Shown here one piece after another: positions 8,264 through 17,114 of a stretch of 36,487 bases of DNA. The notes under the pieces were generated by a model that was given only the letters and a program-made list of their open reading frames with translations, did no database searches and was not told where the DNA came from. Position 1 is the first letter of the stretch; each line of letters starts with the position of its first letter. The translations under genes and the position numbers were made by a program. The DNA is from Lachnospiraceae bacterium. GTDB lineage: Bacteria > Bacillota > Clostridia > Lachnospirales > Lachnospiraceae. The DNA lies in contig SVFL01000028.1 in NCBI GenBank assembly GCA_015056885.1, forward strand, positions 1 through 36,487, written 5' to 3'.

Positions 8264-9337
8264 ATGAAAGAACGGATTTATGTATGTCATACCTATTATC
8301 ATGTATATGTGACTTATTTGAAGGAGTTGAATCTGCCGATTGAAAAACGCGGACAAGCCACTTTGGTGTTAAGTAGTTTATCCATAGACTTTGAACAGTT
8401 GAAAGAACGAGTAGAAAGCACGGAATTGTTTGATGAAGTCGTAGAGTTCGATGAAAAAAGAGATGATTATTTTCCTGAATTGGCTAAATATCGGAAGGAT
8501 ACCGGTAGCCTGGTGAAGAACTTGTGGAACAGGATTTGGTTTACCCGGAAATATGCCAAGTTGGAGGCACCTTATGTTCCTGTGAATTTTAGAGAATATA
8601 AGGAGATATATGTATATTGTGATTCAGACCCTATAGGGTTTTATCTGAACCAAAATCATATAAAATATCATGCAGTGGAAGATGGATTAAATTGCCTGAA
8701 AAATTATGATGCAGCCCGTTATGATAACAGAGGACATTTTGGGTTAAAGGCTTTTATGTCGGAAAAATTGAATTTGATTTTTATTCAAAATGGTTACGGT
8801 AAGTATTGTCTTGATATGGAAGTGAATGATATTTCGGCGATTCAATATCCTTGTAAGAAGTACATTGAGGTACCACGCCAAAAACTGGTGGAGAATCTCA
8901 GTCAGGAAGATAAAGAGATTATATTGAAGGCATTTGTTCGTGATATGCCCAAGCTGCAACAACAGATAGCAGAAAGCAATAAGGCGGGAGATAAAATCCT
9001 TATCTTAACAGACCCCCTTTGTACTTTGGATATTCGTAAACAGATATTTGAAGATGTGATTAAGATGTATGAACCGGAAGGTACCATATTTATTAAACCG
9101 CATCCCAGAGATGAATTGGATTATAGAGTGCACTTTGCACAGTATCCCCAGTTTGATGCAACTGTTCCTATGGAAATGCTTAATTTTTTCCCGGGGCTGA
9201 CTTTCAAGAAAGTGGTGGGTGTACTTACGGAAGTAAGGAATTTACAGTTCGCAGAGGAATGTGTTCGTTTAGGACCGGATTTTATGGATAAATACGAAGA
9301 CCCTTTGGTGCATAGACAGAATGAACAGATTTACTAA
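8264..9337 (+). CDS. GT52-like (sialyltransferase-type) glycosyltransferase, candidate pseudaminyltransferase
   Basis: A 357-residue soluble protein resembling GT52 lipooligosaccharide sialyltransferases (Lst type) and related GT-B nonulosonate transferases. The N terminus has an xxVCHTYYHVYVT stretch, like the HTPLQ-type start of this family. A KPHPR motif lies at residues 278-282; the HP motif is the CMP-donor-binding signature of bacterial sialyltransferase families. No membrane helix or signal peptide is seen, so it acts in the cytoplasm. The same operon makes CMP-pseudaminic acid (pseF, pseI, pseG), so the natural donor would be CMP-Pse or a derivative (inference). It is the first gene after the operon promoter, with GGGATAGG as RBS. 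An alternative is a GT52 enzyme using another CMP-nonulosonate. Confidence 0.72.
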   Translation: MKERIYVCHTYYHVYVTYLKELNLPIEKRGQATLVLSSLSIDFEQLKERVESTELFDEVVEFDEKRDDYFPELAKYRKDTGSLVKNLWNRIWFTRKYAKLEAPYVPVNFREYKEIYVYCDSDPIGFYLNQNHIKYHAVEDGLNCLKNYDAARYDNRGHFGLKAFMSEKLNLIFIQNGYGKYCLDMEVNDISAIQYPCKKYIEVPRQKLVENLSQEDKEIILKAFVRDMPKLQQQIAESNKAGDKILILTDPLCTLDIRKQIFEDVIKMYEPEGTIFIKPHPRDELDYRVHFAQYPQFDATVPMEMLNFFPGLTFKKVVGVLTEVRNLQFAEECVRLGPDFMDKYEDPLVHRQNEQIY

Positions 9338-9357
9338 AGGGATTAGGAAGGAACATA

Positions 9358-11100
9358 ATGCTACAGATACTGAAAAAATTAAATGTATTATTAGATAAAA
9401 AACAGAAAAGAACCATGGTATGGCTTACAATTATGATGGTAATCGGTGCATTTTTGCAAACAGCAGGTGTCAGTACGATTTTGTCAGTCGTGGAATTGGT
9501 AATGGATCGGGAAAAGCTTTATGAAGAGGGTATGCTTCATGATTTGTTTGTTTTGTTTGGTGATGGTTCAGAGGTTCGCTTTACCGTTTTGGCTATGATT
9601 GTGCTGATACTGGTGTTTGTTGTGAAAAATTCCTTTTTGTACTTACAGCAGAAAGCCACATTGGCTTTTGTATATACCAATCAGTTCCGTACATCAGAAC
9701 GTATGATGAAGAACTACTTACGCAGGGGATATGAGTTCTATTTAAATGCGGATACAGCAGTGGTGCAGAGAAGTATTACTTCTGATGTAAACAACATGTA
9801 TGCCTTGATACTGGCACTTTTAACATTGCTGTCTGATATTATTGTGTTTGCGTTTATGGTGGTTTTCTGCTTTGAACAGGACCCGGTTATGACCATTCTG
9901 GTGGCAGGTGTGATGCTTCTTTTACTGGTACTGATCAAGAAGGTATTAAAACCCATATTGCATAAAGCGGGTGAAGACAACCAGAATTATTACAGTGGTT
10001 TGTTTAAATGGATTTCCCAGACCGTACAGGGGATTAAGGAAGTGAAAATCTCCTGTAAGGAACAGTATTTCGTTTCTGAGTATGTGAAGTGTGGTAAAGG
10101 ATATGTGGATGCGGTACAGAAGTACAGTTTGTATAATCAGGTACCCAAGCTTCTGATTGAAACCATCTGTGTTATGTGCATGATGGGATATATGATGTAC
10201 ATGATTCTGACGGGCGTGCCCAGTGAAGAGATGGTGACTACATTAACTGCCTTTGGAGCAGCGGCGCTGGTGATGTTGCCCTGTGTGAATCGGGTGAATA
10301 ATCAGATTAATAATATTGCATATTTTGAGCCTTTCTTTATGGGCGTAAGTGACAACTTGCAGGATGAAATCAATGGAGAGAAGGTGGATATGTCCTATGC
10401 TACGGATACAGATGAGAAGCTGCCCATTGAACGTCAGATTGAATTACAGGATATTGTTTATGCATATCCCAATACGGAAAAGTTGATTTTTGACAAGGCG
10501 AACCTGACGATTCCGGTAGGTTCCAGTGTGGGTATTGTAGGAACATCCGGTGCAGGAAAGAGTACTGTGGTAGATATATTGCTGGGACTTTTGGAAGTAA
10601 AGAGTGGAAAGATTTTAGCAGATGGTAAGGATGTTAACGAAAACTACCGTGCATGGTTAAAGAATGTCGGTTATATCCCCCAGATGATTTTTATGTTGGA
10701 TGACACCATCCGTAAGAATGTGGCTTTTGGTGTGCCGGAGGATAAGATAGATGAAAAACGCTTGTGGGAAGTGTTGAAAGAGGCACAGCTGGATGAGTTT
10801 ATTAGAACTCTGCCGGAGGGATTGGATACCGGTATCGGTGAAAGAGGTATCCGACTATCCGGCGGACAGAGACAGCGTATCGGTATCGCCAGAGCTCTAT
10901 ATAATAATCCTGAAGTATTGATTTTGGATGAAGCCACATCTGCATTGGACAATGATACGGAAGCCGCTATTATGGAGTCGATCAATCGTCTTCATGGAAA
11001 GAAGACATTGATTATTATAGCCCACAGACTGCAAACCATTGAAAAGTGTGACATTGTATATCGGGTGGAGAACGGCAAAGCTAATTTGGAAAGAAGATAA
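9358..11100 (+). CDS. ABC transporter, fused permease/ATPase, PglK/MsbA-type glycan flippase
   Basis: A 580-residue half-transporter. The N-terminal ABC-B type membrane domain (about residues 15-330) has about six helices. The nucleotide-binding domain starts near 360: Walker A GTSGAGKST at 395-403, signature LSGGQRQR from about 500, Walker B ending in D524-E525, and the switch histidine in IIAHRL. The layout fits PglK (WlaB), which flips lipid-linked oligosaccharide across the membrane and acts as a homodimer. It lies between cytoplasmic glycosyltransferases and no Wzx-like flippase was seen, so it probably exports the lipid-linked pseudaminic-acid-containing glycan (inference). A generic lipid or peptide exporter is the alternative. 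Confidence 0.88.
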   Translation: MLQILKKLNVLLDKKQKRTMVWLTIMMVIGAFLQTAGVSTILSVVELVMDREKLYEEGMLHDLFVLFGDGSEVRFTVLAMIVLILVFVVKNSFLYLQQKATLAFVYTNQFRTSERMMKNYLRRGYEFYLNADTAVVQRSITSDVNNMYALILALLTLLSDIIVFAFMVVFCFEQDPVMTILVAGVMLLLLVLIKKVLKPILHKAGEDNQNYYSGLFKWISQTVQGIKEVKISCKEQYFVSEYVKCGKGYVDAVQKYSLYNQVPKLLIETICVMCMMGYMMYMILTGVPSEEMVTTLTAFGAAALVMLPCVNRVNNQINNIAYFEPFFMGVSDNLQDEINGEKVDMSYATDTDEKLPIERQIELQDIVYAYPNTEKLIFDKANLTIPVGSSVGIVGTSGAGKSTVVDILLGLLEVKSGKILADGKDVNENYRAWLKNVGYIPQMIFMLDDTIRKNVAFGVPEDKIDEKRLWEVLKEAQLDEFIRTLPEGLDTGIGERGIRLSGGQRQRIGIARALYNNPEVLILDEATSALDNDTEAAIMESINRLHGKKTLIIIAHRLQTIEKCDIVYRVENGKANLERR

Positions 11101-11112
11101 TGGGAGAAGAAA

Positions 11113-12141
11113 ATGAAGCTCAGTGTTATCGTTCCTGTCTACAATATGGTGGCGGGCAATAAATTACAGTTTTGTTTGGATTCTTTAGTGAATCAGACTA
11201 TAACAGATTATGAGATTATTGCGGTGGATGATGCATCTACTGACCGGTCCAAGGAAGTGCTTATGGAGTATCAGGCAAGATATCCGCACTTATTCAAGGT
11301 ACTGTCTCATGAGGTGAATAAACGTCAAGGTGGTGCAAAGAATACCGGTTTAAGGGAGGCAACGGGAGAATGGATTGGTTTTATTGACAGTGACGATTGG
11401 ATTAGTCCTGATTATTATGAAAAGCTTCTAAAGAAGGCGGAGGAGACCGACGCTGATATGGTGGGGTGTGATTATAACCTGGTTTATAATCAAACCTTTG
11501 AAGTTGGAGAAATTGTGCAAAACAACAGCATGGATCAAACCGGAGTGTTGGATAATGAGAAGCACAAAAAACTGATTATGCGTTCCGGCAGTATGGTAAT
11601 AAAAATTTACAAGCATCAGATAATCCGAGACAATCATTTGGCATTCCCGGAGGGTATTTTTTATGAGGATAATTGTGCGGGACCTGTATGGTCGTTATAC
11701 TTCACTCATTTTGAGAAAGTGGAGGAACCACTGTATTATTACTATCAACACAATTCATCAACCGTGCATTACATAACGGTGCAGAAATGTAAGGACAGAA
11801 TGGTGGCTGCGTCTATATTCTTGCAGGAGTGTAATGACAGAGGATTTACGGAAAAGTATTTGAAGGAAATAGAATATCGTTTTACAGAACTTTATTTTGT
11901 AAATACCTTGTTTTCCTATATGCTTGGAGCAAAAAATAGAAAACTGTCCTTTGTAGAGAGTTTGAAGCAGGGAATGTGGCAGGCTTTTCCGAATTTTCAA
12001 CAAAATGAATATTATCAGAAGTTGACTAATGAAGAAGAAAAGCAGATGATAGCACTATTAGAGAAATCAACAATTAAGTTTTTTAATTATTATGGTCTTA
12101 AGGTTTGGGTAAGAAAAGTCCGCAAGAAGTTGAAAATATAG
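11113..12141 (+). CDS. GT2 family cytoplasmic glycosyltransferase
   Basis: A 342-residue GT-A glycosyltransferase without membrane helices. It begins with SVIVPVYN, then the nucleotide-binding VDDASTD (about residues 38-44), and the metal-binding D92-S-D94-D95-W motif. The C-terminal half is longer than the catalytic domain and probably recognises the acceptor. The very basic last residues (KVRKKLKI) suggest peripheral membrane contact. It lies 12 bases after the flippase gene with RBS GGGAGAAG. It is one of only two clear cytoplasmic transferases in the window, the other being at 8264, so the intracellular repeat may be short or other transferases lie outside. Its sugar cannot be predicted. 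Confidence 0.88.
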   Translation: MKLSVIVPVYNMVAGNKLQFCLDSLVNQTITDYEIIAVDDASTDRSKEVLMEYQARYPHLFKVLSHEVNKRQGGAKNTGLREATGEWIGFIDSDDWISPDYYEKLLKKAEETDADMVGCDYNLVYNQTFEVGEIVQNNSMDQTGVLDNEKHKKLIMRSGSMVIKIYKHQIIRDNHLAFPEGIFYEDNCAGPVWSLYFTHFEKVEEPLYYYYQHNSSTVHYITVQKCKDRMVAASIFLQECNDRGFTEKYLKEIEYRFTELYFVNTLFSYMLGAKNRKLSFVESLKQGMWQAFPNFQQNEYYQKLTNEEEKQMIALLEKSTIKFFNYYGLKVWVRKVRKKLKI

Positions 12142-12164
12142 TACCATTTTAAGGAGAGAATTGT

Positions 12165-14507
12165 ATGAAAACGCTTGGCAAGATAAATGAATTGCACCTT
12201 TGGAAAAAGAAGAATTGGATTATCCTGCTGGGAATGGAACTGTTACTTCTGATATGGGGCATTGCAGGTTTGTTTGGAAAAAGCAGGATTTATGAATATG
12301 GTGTAGAAGAAGCTACGGTTCAATTTGGAGACTATTTGCAAGAAAGACAGGGATATGTGGCTGATGTGATGACCGGAGCTACCGGTAGTATGATGGCTTT
12401 TGAAGGGATAAGCTTGCCCAGAGGTCATTATGTAGTATCACTGAAATATGAGACAGATACGGATTATGTGAATGGTTGCAAGGTGATTGCTGATGCGGCC
12501 GGATTTAGAGGATGCCTTGCGAATGGTGATGTTTTTCATGCGGCACTGAGGGAAACGAATTTAGATATGTGGCTGCTAAGGGATGCCGGACCTATTGCCG
12601 TACAAGTGGATTATAATGCCGGAACACTGATAGTAGGCGGACTTACCATAAGAGAAACCAATGCCTTAAACAGGATTTATTTGACAGTACTATTATTTGG
12701 TATTGCTTTATGCAATTCCGTACTGCTGTTTCGTGAATATGATAAGCTGGTGGGGGTATCGGAGAGAACGAAGAGAGTAATGTTTGGGTTAGGAGTTATC
12801 TGGATTTTTTCTTCGTTACCATTACTCACGGATTATATTTTAGAGAGCGGAGACGTGACTTATCATCTGAATCGTATAGAAGGAATTAAGGATGGTATTT
12901 TGTCAGGACAGTTTCCGGTAAGAATAGCACCCCGTTGGCTGGAGGGTAATGGATATGCTTCTGCTATATTTTATCCGGAGATTACATTGTTGCCGGCAGC
13001 CATATTGCGGATGATAGGTTTTACAATTACTACATCCTATAGAATTTATATGATGATTATGAATCTGATAACGGTACTGGTGTCATACTATTGTTTCAGC
13101 AAGATGTTTCGGAATGAATATATAGGTGTTTTGTGCAGCATGTTGCATGTCCTTTCCATATACAGAATATTCAATATGTATGTGAAGGGTTCCTTGGGAG
13201 AGATGCAAGCTATGGTATTTTTACCCTTATTGGTATATGGGTTTTATCGGGTGTTTACGCAAGATTCAGAAACCAATTCATATAAATGGACATTTCTGCC
13301 CCTAACAGTGGCTTTTGCAGGATTAATACAGTCACATTTATTGACATGCGAGTTAGTAGGCGGATTTACCATTTTGTTGTGTATCATATTGTGGAAAAAG
13401 GTTTTGAGAAAAGCGACTTTCTTGGTTCTGACGAAAACGGTTATTCTCAGTGTTTTGATTTCCGCATGGTTTCTGGTTCCCTTTTTTGATTATATGGTTA
13501 CCGGAAATTTTGTGATTCAGAATGTATCTGCCAGAACCATTCAGGAAAGAGGACTTTATGTGGCACATTTGTTTACTCCAATTCCCTTCTATGGAGATAA
13601 TACATTGTTTAAGCATACCGGAATGGTGGAAACGGCACCGGTGGGAATTGGATTCATTTTATTGATAGTGATACTGATATGGCTGTATCTATGGTTTACA
13701 AAAGGTAAACAGGGTCTGAAGGAGAAGGGATTATCCGGGGAAGATATAAATCTGGGTATATTGGTAAGCGTGTTTGCTATCATTAGTATGGTTATGAGTC
13801 TCAATGTTTTTCCCTGGGACCGGATACAGACTGTGAATGGTGTGCTTGCAGTATTGGTTTCCAGTCTGCAATTTCCAACCAGATTATTGACGATTGCTAA
13901 TATCATGTTAGTTGTTCTGGCAGGTATTATTGGAAAATATGTATTAGTATCCGGGAAAGAAAGCCTTGTGGGCGGATTTGTTATTAGTATTTGCGGATTG
14001 ACAGTACTTACCAGTTTGTTTGGTATGAATGATCATTTGCATAAAGGAAAATATATGAAGATTTACGGTCCTTCCGGCATGGGATACGGGTATATAGCAG
14101 GTGCGGAATATCTGCCCTACGGAACAGATCAGACCCGTTTGGTATTCCGAAACCCTGAAAGTAGTGAGAATGTCTGCATAGAAGGCTTTGAAAAGGGCGC
14201 ATTGAAAGTGGATGTGAACTGCTATAATATCGGTTCGGGAGAAGGAATTCTGACCATGCCATTGCTATATTATAAGGGATATGTGGCATACGATGTAGAC
14301 ACAAAAGAAGAATTGGAAGTGTTTGATGGAGAAAATCATTCTGTTAGTGTGAAGGTGCCGGAAGGATACAGCGGCGTGATTTGTACACGGTTTGTGAGTC
14401 CATGGTATTGGAGAGTGGCAGAAGGAATTACAGTATTGACGGTATTTGGAGTAGTTTTATTGTATAGAAGGGATAAAAAGAAAGGAATTATTTCATGCGA
14501 AAAGTAG
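12165..14507 (+). CDS. large YfhO-like / GT-C-like membrane protein
   Basis: 780 residues. A first helix at about 17-37 is followed by an external soluble segment (about 38-165), then about ten helices, a second external domain (about 610-750) and a final helix near 750-770. After the second helical block the motif D230-V-T-Y-H234 leads into a GQFPVRIAPRW stretch and then GYASAIFYPE. This pattern is typical of YfhO-like and other GT-C membrane proteins, where the acidic residue lies in the catalytic loop. YfhO relatives are linked to lipid-carrier-dependent glycosylation of teichoic acids. Its stop overlaps the start of pseF by 13 bases, implying translational coupling. The target is unknown, probably the exported glycan. 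Confidence 0.78.
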   Translation: MKTLGKINELHLWKKKNWIILLGMELLLLIWGIAGLFGKSRIYEYGVEEATVQFGDYLQERQGYVADVMTGATGSMMAFEGISLPRGHYVVSLKYETDTDYVNGCKVIADAAGFRGCLANGDVFHAALRETNLDMWLLRDAGPIAVQVDYNAGTLIVGGLTIRETNALNRIYLTVLLFGIALCNSVLLFREYDKLVGVSERTKRVMFGLGVIWIFSSLPLLTDYILESGDVTYHLNRIEGIKDGILSGQFPVRIAPRWLEGNGYASAIFYPEITLLPAAILRMIGFTITTSYRIYMMIMNLITVLVSYYCFSKMFRNEYIGVLCSMLHVLSIYRIFNMYVKGSLGEMQAMVFLPLLVYGFYRVFTQDSETNSYKWTFLPLTVAFAGLIQSHLLTCELVGGFTILLCIILWKKVLRKATFLVLTKTVILSVLISAWFLVPFFDYMVTGNFVIQNVSARTIQERGLYVAHLFTPIPFYGDNTLFKHTGMVETAPVGIGFILLIVILIWLYLWFTKGKQGLKEKGLSGEDINLGILVSVFAIISMVMSLNVFPWDRIQTVNGVLAVLVSSLQFPTRLLTIANIMLVVLAGIIGKYVLVSGKESLVGGFVISICGLTVLTSLFGMNDHLHKGKYMKIYGPSGMGYGYIAGAEYLPYGTDQTRLVFRNPESSENVCIEGFEKGALKVDVNCYNIGSGEGILTMPLLYYKGYVAYDVDTKEELEVFDGENHSVSVKVPEGYSGVICTRFVSPWYWRVAEGITVLTVFGVVLLYRRDKKKGIISCEK

Positions 14508-15196
14508 CTATTATTACAGCCAGAGGCGGTAGCAAAAGAATCCCGCGCAAGAATATTAAGGAGTTTTGCGGAAAGCCTATTTTAGCTTATTCCATAGAGG
14601 CGGCTATTGAAACAGGTATTTTTGATACGATTATGGTATCCACGGATGATGAGGAAATTGCCCGTATAGCGATGGAGTATGGGGCACAAGTGCCCTTTTA
14701 CAGAAGTGATAAAACGGCGAATGATTTTGCTACAACAAATGATGTGCTTTTGGAAGTATTGGAAGAGTATGAAAAAAGAGGAGAAGCATTTGATATAGGA
14801 TGTTGCATTTATCCTACAGCTCCTTTTATTACAGCTGAGAGATTAAAAGAAGCTGTGGAGCAGTTGGAAGCTTCTTCGGCAGAAACACTGATTCCGGTGG
14901 TGGGATTTTCTTATCCGCCACAAAGAGCCATGGTAGTAGAAAATGATAGGCTGGTATTTAAGTATCCGCAATATATTGACAGTCGGTCTCAGGATTTGGA
15001 AAAGCATTATCATGATGTGGGACAGTTTTATGTGTTTAAAACCAAACCTTTTCAGAAAAACAGGAAGCTAATGTTAGGAGATATTTTGCCCTTGGTAATT
15101 TCTGAGATGGAGGTGCAGGATATTGACACCCTAACCGATTGGGAAATTGCGGAGATGAAATACCAAATATTAAGAGGAAAGCTGAATGAGTCATAA
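14495..15196 (+). CDS. pseF: pseudaminic acid cytidylyltransferase (CMP-nonulosonate synthetase)
   Basis: A 233-residue enzyme that activates the free nonulosonic acid with CTP to give CMP-pseudaminic acid, the last step of the pathway. The N-terminal CTP-binding motif ARGGSKRIPRKNIKEFCGKP (from about residue 9), the STDDEEIA segment and the YPTAPF block are standard for the NeuA/PseF family, and the length matches PseF. The ATG overlaps the previous gene by 13 bases and has AAAGGAATT upstream. The next gene also overlaps it, by 11 bases. PseF is chosen over NeuA or LegF because pseC, pseG and pseI homologues are in the same locus. Confidence 0.9.
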   Translation: MRKVAIITARGGSKRIPRKNIKEFCGKPILAYSIEAAIETGIFDTIMVSTDDEEIARIAMEYGAQVPFYRSDKTANDFATTNDVLLEVLEEYEKRGEAFDIGCCIYPTAPFITAERLKEAVEQLEASSAETLIPVVGFSYPPQRAMVVENDRLVFKYPQYIDSRSQDLEKHYHDVGQFYVFKTKPFQKNRKLMLGDILPLVISEMEVQDIDTLTDWEIAEMKYQILRGKLNES

Positions 15197-16820
15197 GATA
15201 GCATTATTATCCAATATAAATATGAATTTTGTGCTTCGTATGTTAAAGAAAACCCATCAGGTATATGAAACGGAAGGTTATGGTAATGAGTTGGGTTTGC
15301 TTTTAGATAAGGGGTCGGGGTATCATGTATTTGCACCGGATACCACTTTTCTGATTATGGACTTATTGGAAGTACTGGAGCAGGAATGCACTTCAAACGG
15401 GTGTGAGGAAAAGATTGAACGATGGTTTCGCCTTTTTGAAACCGGCAGATTGGAACAGGGAGAATACTATATCTCTGATGCCTATTTGTGGGGAGTACAG
15501 ACGTCGTCTTTCTTAAGCGAAGGAAAGAAACAGAGATTGGAGCATCTGTGGAATACCCGTTTACAGCAACTCTGTGAAAGGTATAGAAATGTTCATGTAT
15601 TTTCCTATCATGACATAATCAGTAAATTGGGGGAAGAAAACAGCTTTTCCTTAAAGACCTGGTATATGGGTAAAATTTTACATACCGCAGAAGCTCAGAA
15701 AAGATTGGGAGAAAAAATACTGCACTGTATTGATTTGTTGGATAGAGTACCTAAAAAGGTGTTGCTTTTAGATTTGGACAATACCTTATGGGGCGGAATT
15801 GCGGGAGAACACGATATTAGTCCTATTATTCTGTCAGATGACCATGAAGGACTTGCATATAAGAATTTGCAAAGGGTTATTGCTTTAATGCGGGAGTCCG
15901 GTGTGATTTTGGGGATTGTATCCAAGAACAATGAGGAGGACGCACTTTCCATCATACGAAATCATCCTCATATGATTTTGAGGGAAGAGGATTTCGTGAT
16001 TCGAAAAATAAATTGGGAGCAGAAAAATATAAATATCACCCAAATAGCATCAGAACTGAATCTGGGACTTGACTCATTTGTGTTTTTTGACGATAATCCC
16101 ACAGAAAGAGAGTTGATTAAGCAGATTCTGCCGATGGTAGAGGTGCCTGATTTCCCGGACAGGCCGGAGGAATTGGCAGGCAGAATGTGTGAAGTCTATC
16201 ATGAGTTTTTCGAGAAACCGTTTGTTACGGCAGAAGATTTGGCCAAAACCCGTCAGTATGCAGAAAAGGTAAAGCGGGATGAGGCACAAAAACAGGCCAC
16301 CAGCTTTGAGGAGTATTTGAAGCAACTTCAAATAGAGATAGAAAGGGTAGATGCCGGTAAGAATTTGGAGAGATTGTTACAGCTTGTGAATAAAACCAAT
16401 CAGTTTAACCTAACTACTCGCAGGTACACCATGGAAGAAATCCAAAAGATAGTGGAAGATGCTTGCAAAAGGGTTTATTTATACAGAATAGAGGATTGTT
16501 TCGGAGACTATGGTATTGTTTGTGCAGTGATTGTGGATGTTTCGGGAAATCCTATGATAGAAGAATTTGTATTAAGTTGTCGGGTTATGGGGAAATATGT
16601 GGAATATGGAATAGTCAGCATAATAGAAAAAGATTTGGCAGAAGAAGGCTATGAAATACTTCAGGGAATGTATATTCCTACAGCCAAGAATAAGCCTGTG
16701 GAGCAGCTTTATTACCGCTTGGGATATGAGCAGACTGCCTTGGAAGAAGACGGTACAAAGCGTTATCAGATTGAGATTCCGACAGAAAAGATAAGAGAGT
16801 ATTATGCTACATTTGTGTAG
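15186..16820 (+). CDS. FkbH-like HAD-IIIC protein, predicted acyl (glyceryl) loader of the adjacent carrier protein
   Basis: A 544-residue protein of the FkbH family. The N-terminal ~190 residues are an SGNH-like region. The HAD core starts with D196-L-D198-NTLWGG, followed by SKNNEEDA and VFFDDNPTERE. The C-terminal third, with a NKTNQFNLTTRRYT segment, has the GNAT-like extension usual in FkbH. Characterised FkbH enzymes take the phosphoglyceryl group from 1,3-bisphosphoglycerate, dephosphorylate it and load glyceryl on an acyl carrier protein. An ACP gene follows after about 64 bases, then a GNAT and pseI. I infer a carrier-protein-dependent acylation of a sugar amine. No ketosynthase or reductase is present, which argues against a polyketide role. 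It overlaps pseF, so it belongs to the operon. Confidence 0.85.
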   Translation: MSHKIALLSNINMNFVLRMLKKTHQVYETEGYGNELGLLLDKGSGYHVFAPDTTFLIMDLLEVLEQECTSNGCEEKIERWFRLFETGRLEQGEYYISDAYLWGVQTSSFLSEGKKQRLEHLWNTRLQQLCERYRNVHVFSYHDIISKLGEENSFSLKTWYMGKILHTAEAQKRLGEKILHCIDLLDRVPKKVLLLDLDNTLWGGIAGEHDISPIILSDDHEGLAYKNLQRVIALMRESGVILGIVSKNNEEDALSIIRNHPHMILREEDFVIRKINWEQKNINITQIASELNLGLDSFVFFDDNPTERELIKQILPMVEVPDFPDRPEELAGRMCEVYHEFFEKPFVTAEDLAKTRQYAEKVKRDEAQKQATSFEEYLKQLQIEIERVDAGKNLERLLQLVNKTNQFNLTTRRYTMEEIQKIVEDACKRVYLYRIEDCFGDYGIVCAVIVDVSGNPMIEEFVLSCRVMGKYVEYGIVSIIEKDLAEEGYEILQGMYIPTAKNKPVEQLYYRLGYEQTALEEDGTKRYQIEIPTEKIREYYATFV

Positions 16821-16884
16821 GCGACCCAAATAGATAAGGAATTAACGGCCCAAAAGATTTACGTAAAAAGGAAGGATGTATCAG

Positions 16885-17103
16885 ATGAAACATAGAGTGT
16901 TAGAGTTAATGGCAGAAGTGTTACAAGTGCCGGCAGATATTATTACAGAAGATACGACGATGGATGACCTGGAAGAGTGGGATTCGCTGACCCATGTTAT
17001 GTTAATCGGAGAACTGGAGATACAGCTTGGTATATCAATATCCTTAGATGAAGCGGTAGAGATTACCAATGTGAAAGAGTTGTTAGAGCTTTGCGGGATA
17101 TAA
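16885..17103 (+). CDS. stand-alone acyl carrier protein
   Basis: 72 residues, acidic and four-helix-like, with the phosphopantetheine site D33-S34-L in an EWDSLTHV context. I chose the ATG at 16885. The upstream in-frame ATG at 16876 directly abuts the AAAAAGGAAGGA ribosome site, whereas 16885 is nine bases from it. The sequence departs from fatty-acid-synthesis ACP (which has DSLD) and resembles carriers paired with FkbH proteins in polysaccharide and antibiotic loci. It presumably holds the acyl group loaded by the preceding FkbH-like protein as a thioester and presents it to an acyltransferase, most likely the next gene. Confidence 0.9.
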   Translation: MKHRVLELMAEVLQVPADIITEDTTMDDLEEWDSLTHVMLIGELEIQLGISISLDEAVEITNVKELLELCGI

Positions 17104-17114
17104 GGGGGATTTGT

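Noticed and set aside
16876..16884. ATG at 16876 as ACP start
   Set aside because: It directly abuts the ribosome site; the ATG at 16885 has normal spacing and gives a normal carrier-protein N terminus.
15186..17103. FkbH plus ACP as the start of a polyketide or nonribosomal peptide cluster
   Set aside because: No ketosynthase, acyltransferase, adenylation or thioesterase domains are present; all flanking genes belong to sugar and glycan synthesis.
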